From positions 175,245 to 239,244 of the forward strand of contig CAMVOS010000001.1 in the NCBI GenBank assembly GCA_947169185.1: 64,000 bases of DNA, written 5' to 3'. The stretch is from an uncultured Prevotella sp. (GTDB taxonomy: Bacteria; Bacteroidota; Bacteroidia; Bacteroidales; Bacteroidaceae). Shown piece by piece: positions 62,125-64,000 of the stretch. Every line of letters starts with the position of its first letter. Position 1 is the stretch's first letter. The notes under the pieces are model-generated. The model was not told the origin of the DNA and did not search any database. It saw nothing but the letters and a program-made list of their open reading frames with translations. A program made the position numbers and the translations under genes.

Positions 62125-62177
62125 CTAGGTCGGGTTATTTCGACCGCACATCACTTTAGGTTGTTTTTCAGGAAAAA

Positions 62178-62209
62178 TTTGGTGGAATAAAATAAAAGTG
62201 CTATCTTTG
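62178..62209 (+). promoter_or_regulatory. Promoter of the polygalacturonase gene
   Basis: A -33 TTTG (62178-62181), a 20-base spacer and a -7 TATCTTTG (62202-62209) lie 30 bp before ATG 62240. Confidence 0.75.
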
Positions 62210-62239
62210 CAAGCAGTAACAAGAACAAACGCTAACAAT

Positions 62240-63781
62240 ATGAAAAGACTAATTACAATGATGATGGCTACAGTCCTATGTCTAGTCTGTAGCACAGGAC
62301 TTACAGCTCAAGTCATCAGCTTCTCAATGGACGAAGAGGCAGCAAGCAAGAATACGCCTGAAGGATGGAACGAGGTGCAATTACCCAAGGACCTGCCCAC
62401 CTTTACGGAGTCTAACACGTTCTACATCACTAACTATGGTGCGTCAACGACATCGGCTGACAACACCACAGCCATACAAAATGCTTTGAATGCAGCCAAG
62501 AATGCAGGTGGTGGCATGGTGGTGATACCCGCTGGCGAATGGCTAAGCAACACTATCAAAGTTGGTTCAAAAACCGTGTTGCATCTCTGCGCTGGTGCTA
62601 CGCTGAAATGGTTGGCCTATGGCGACAGAAGTACGACAGAAGGCAACAACTTCATCATCAATAATGGCGCACCAACAGACGTAGTCATTGAAGGCGAAGG
62701 CAATACCTCTATTATCGAGGGACAAGGAGGACTGTGGTGGCAGCATTACAAAGACTCAGGTGTGAAGCGCGGCGCCATGATTCGCTTTGGCAAGGGCTAT
62801 CGCTTCCTGTTCCGTAACTTCCGCATGCAGAATGCACCTGGCACTAACCTCACCATCGGACAATCAGGCAATGGTTCACACGCTACAGTACACGACATTG
62901 AGATAAAAAACCCGTCGTCTTCAGCCAGCACGCCATCGCACAACACCGACGGCATCCCCATTTGGACACAATATGTAAACATCTACAACTGTATGATTGA
63001 TACGGGCGATGACAACGTGGTAACAGATAGTAAGGCGCAGTACGTACACGTTTGGAACTGTGACTTCAAGGCAGGACACGGTGCGTCGTTGGGCAGCTAT
63101 ACACAAGACATGCACCACATTATCTACGAGGGGCTGACCTTTGATGGTACGGACAGCGGGTTCCGCTTGAAATCGAATAACGACCGTAGCGGCGATGTGC
63201 ACGACATCATCTTCCGCAACTGTACGATGAAGAATGTGGCCAGTCCCATCAGTATCACCTGCTGGTACGACCTGTCGTACGACAAGTTGAAGCCTGAGAC
63301 GATAGCTAATACCAATACACCAAAGACAGCTACAACGCCCGTGTACCATAATATCCTGATACAGAACGTCACTGCCACAGGCTATAACAACAAGAACAGC
63401 AACGACAAGAGCTATAACGGTATCTACATCTATGGTCGCCCTGAGAGTTACGTCTATGATGTGACCTTCGACAATGTGCAGATATCGCACAAGAACGGTG
63501 TCCGTCTGTTCTTCTGCAAGGACATCAAGTTCATCAATGGCTGTACGTTTACCAGAACAAAGGACAACAAAACCGTGAAAGCCACTGATGCAGACCTGAG
63601 TGCCGTGATGGAGAACTCGTATGAGGCCACCTATTCATGGAACAAGGAATCTTCTGGAATTGGACAGATTTTCGCACCTGAGCATGCCTCTAAAAACACC
63701 TATAACCTATTGGGCTATCAGGCCAATAATCCTACGAAAGGCATCTACATCCAGAACGGCAAGAAAATCGTCATCAAATAA
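62240..63781 (+). CDS. Polygalacturonase, GH28, with type-IX-secretion-like tail
   Basis: A 513-residue secreted parallel beta-helix enzyme hydrolysing galacturonan or rhamnogalacturonan. Signal peptide ends TGLTAQ. The four GH28 motifs are SHNTDGIPIW, DTGDDNVVTDS, GHGASLGSYT and RLKSNNDR (in place of RIK). The N-terminal YGASTTSADNTTAIQNAL is the usual pectate-lyase-3-like segment. The C-terminus YNLLGYQANNPTKGIYIQNG resembles the short tail of type IX secretion substrates. I start at ATG 62240 because an upstream open frame lies within the promoter. It adds to the pectin theme of 1-12903. The stretch 63782-63900 holds no gene. Confidence 0.92.
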   Translation: MKRLITMMMATVLCLVCSTGLTAQVISFSMDEEAASKNTPEGWNEVQLPKDLPTFTESNTFYITNYGASTTSADNTTAIQNALNAAKNAGGGMVVIPAGEWLSNTIKVGSKTVLHLCAGATLKWLAYGDRSTTEGNNFIINNGAPTDVVIEGEGNTSIIEGQGGLWWQHYKDSGVKRGAMIRFGKGYRFLFRNFRMQNAPGTNLTIGQSGNGSHATVHDIEIKNPSSSASTPSHNTDGIPIWTQYVNIYNCMIDTGDDNVVTDSKAQYVHVWNCDFKAGHGASLGSYTQDMHHIIYEGLTFDGTDSGFRLKSNNDRSGDVHDIIFRNCTMKNVASPISITCWYDLSYDKLKPETIANTNTPKTATTPVYHNILIQNVTATGYNNKNSNDKSYNGIYIYGRPESYVYDVTFDNVQISHKNGVRLFFCKDIKFINGCTFTRTKDNKTVKATDADLSAVMENSYEATYSWNKESSGIGQIFAPEHASKNTYNLLGYQANNPTKGIYIQNGKKIVIK

Positions 63782-63900
63782 CAACACAAAACAACATGAA
63801 AAACTACTCTTAACTACTCTATTAACACGGGAATCTCGGGGTCCTCGTTAATTTCTGTTAATTTATCATAGACAAAAGAACAACCAATCGAAAAAATACG

Positions 63901-63908
63901 TATATTTG
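63901..63908 (+). promoter_or_regulatory. -7 box for the right-edge membrane protein gene
   Basis: TATATTTG lies 8 bp before ATG 63917. Confidence 0.55.
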
Positions 63909-63916
63909 CGTATAAT

Positions 63917-64000
63917 ATGCATAAATCTACCAGGCTCCATCTACAGATTGTAGGCGAAACCCTCCTGTTGCTGGCAGTCACGTTGGGTATCTTGGCCTAT
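63917..64000 (+). CDS. Membrane protein N-terminus, cut by the window edge
   Basis: The first 28 codons are visible: MHKSTRLHLQIVGETLLLLA, then a continuing hydrophobic helix (VTLGILAY). A basic start followed by a single helix would fit a sensor kinase or a similar two-helix signalling protein, as often found near polysaccharide genes, but 28 residues cannot decide. The -7 box right upstream supports this start. Confidence 0.5.
   Translation, partial: MHKSTRLHLQIVGETLLLLAVTLGILAY

Overview
The window looks like chromosomal DNA of a Bacteroidales bacterium, most likely Prevotella or a close relative. The evidence is the repeated Bacteroidota promoter signature (a -7 box TAnnTTTG close to start codons), the scarcity of strong Shine-Dalgarno sites, and typical Bacteroidales families (DUF4230, DUF4738, DUF3822, VirE-N/DUF3987, HU plus 'smalltalk', a TonB-receptor-like barrel). 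The synteny lysS-gpsA-pgi also fits. No rRNA or tRNA gene was recognised.

Layout. (1) 1-12903: a pectin / rhamnogalacturonan-I utilisation cluster in two divergent operons. Leftward: CE12 acetylesterase, L-rhamnose mutarotase, GH35, GH2. Rightward: GH2, GH105, GH106, aldo/keto reductase. Two promoters lie back to back at 5803-5870. Together the genes would deacetylate RG-I, remove galactose side chains, hydrolyse unsaturated disaccharides, release rhamnose and begin rhamnose metabolism. (2) 12932-22326: envelope transport, with an RND pump and adaptor, a MATE exporter, a sodium:solute symporter, an OprP-like porin and an AI-2E-family membrane protein. (3) 22451-43653: housekeeping genes (trmO, pgi, gpsA, lysS, dnaG, cls, rsmD, a RecD-like helicase, a phosphopantetheinyl transferase, aroB, a uridine-kinase-like protein), two DUF4230 proteins, a DUF4738 lipoprotein and a tandem triplet of ROK proteins. 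(4) 43742-46681: an outer-membrane barrel protein with an RGG-rich tail, followed by a terminator. (5) 46755-62130: an accessory island. It holds a VirE/DUF3987 protein with a leftward operon of small unknown genes and a GH24 lysozyme, a two-gene operon behind a long palindromic leader, a VapBC toxin-antitoxin pair, a type III restriction-modification system, a truncated GIY-YIG gene, two lipoproteins, HU plus smalltalk, and decayed gene scraps. (6) 62240-63781: a GH28 polygalacturonase with a type-IX-secretion-like tail, then the first codons of a membrane protein at the right edge.

The most unusual content is repeat biology. Two kinds of repeat run through the window. One is a set of degenerate short tandem repeats (words such as gagaggtga, aatgagaa, ttttggctattagc, taatgcat) that sit between genes and also appear in frame inside proteins, where they form parts of signal peptides, termini and internal loops. 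The other is a family of palindromes centred on GGGGWCWGWCCCC or GGGTCTGACCC, REP-like in appearance. One copy is a perfect 37-bp palindrome read in frame within the MATE gene, and others lie exactly where genes are truncated. In addition, a 35-bp inverted repeat (33 of 35 identical) brackets the 13-kb island at 46988 and 59994. Flipping the segment would place VirE directly upstream of, and co-directional with, HU and smalltalk, an arrangement I remember from other Bacteroidales.
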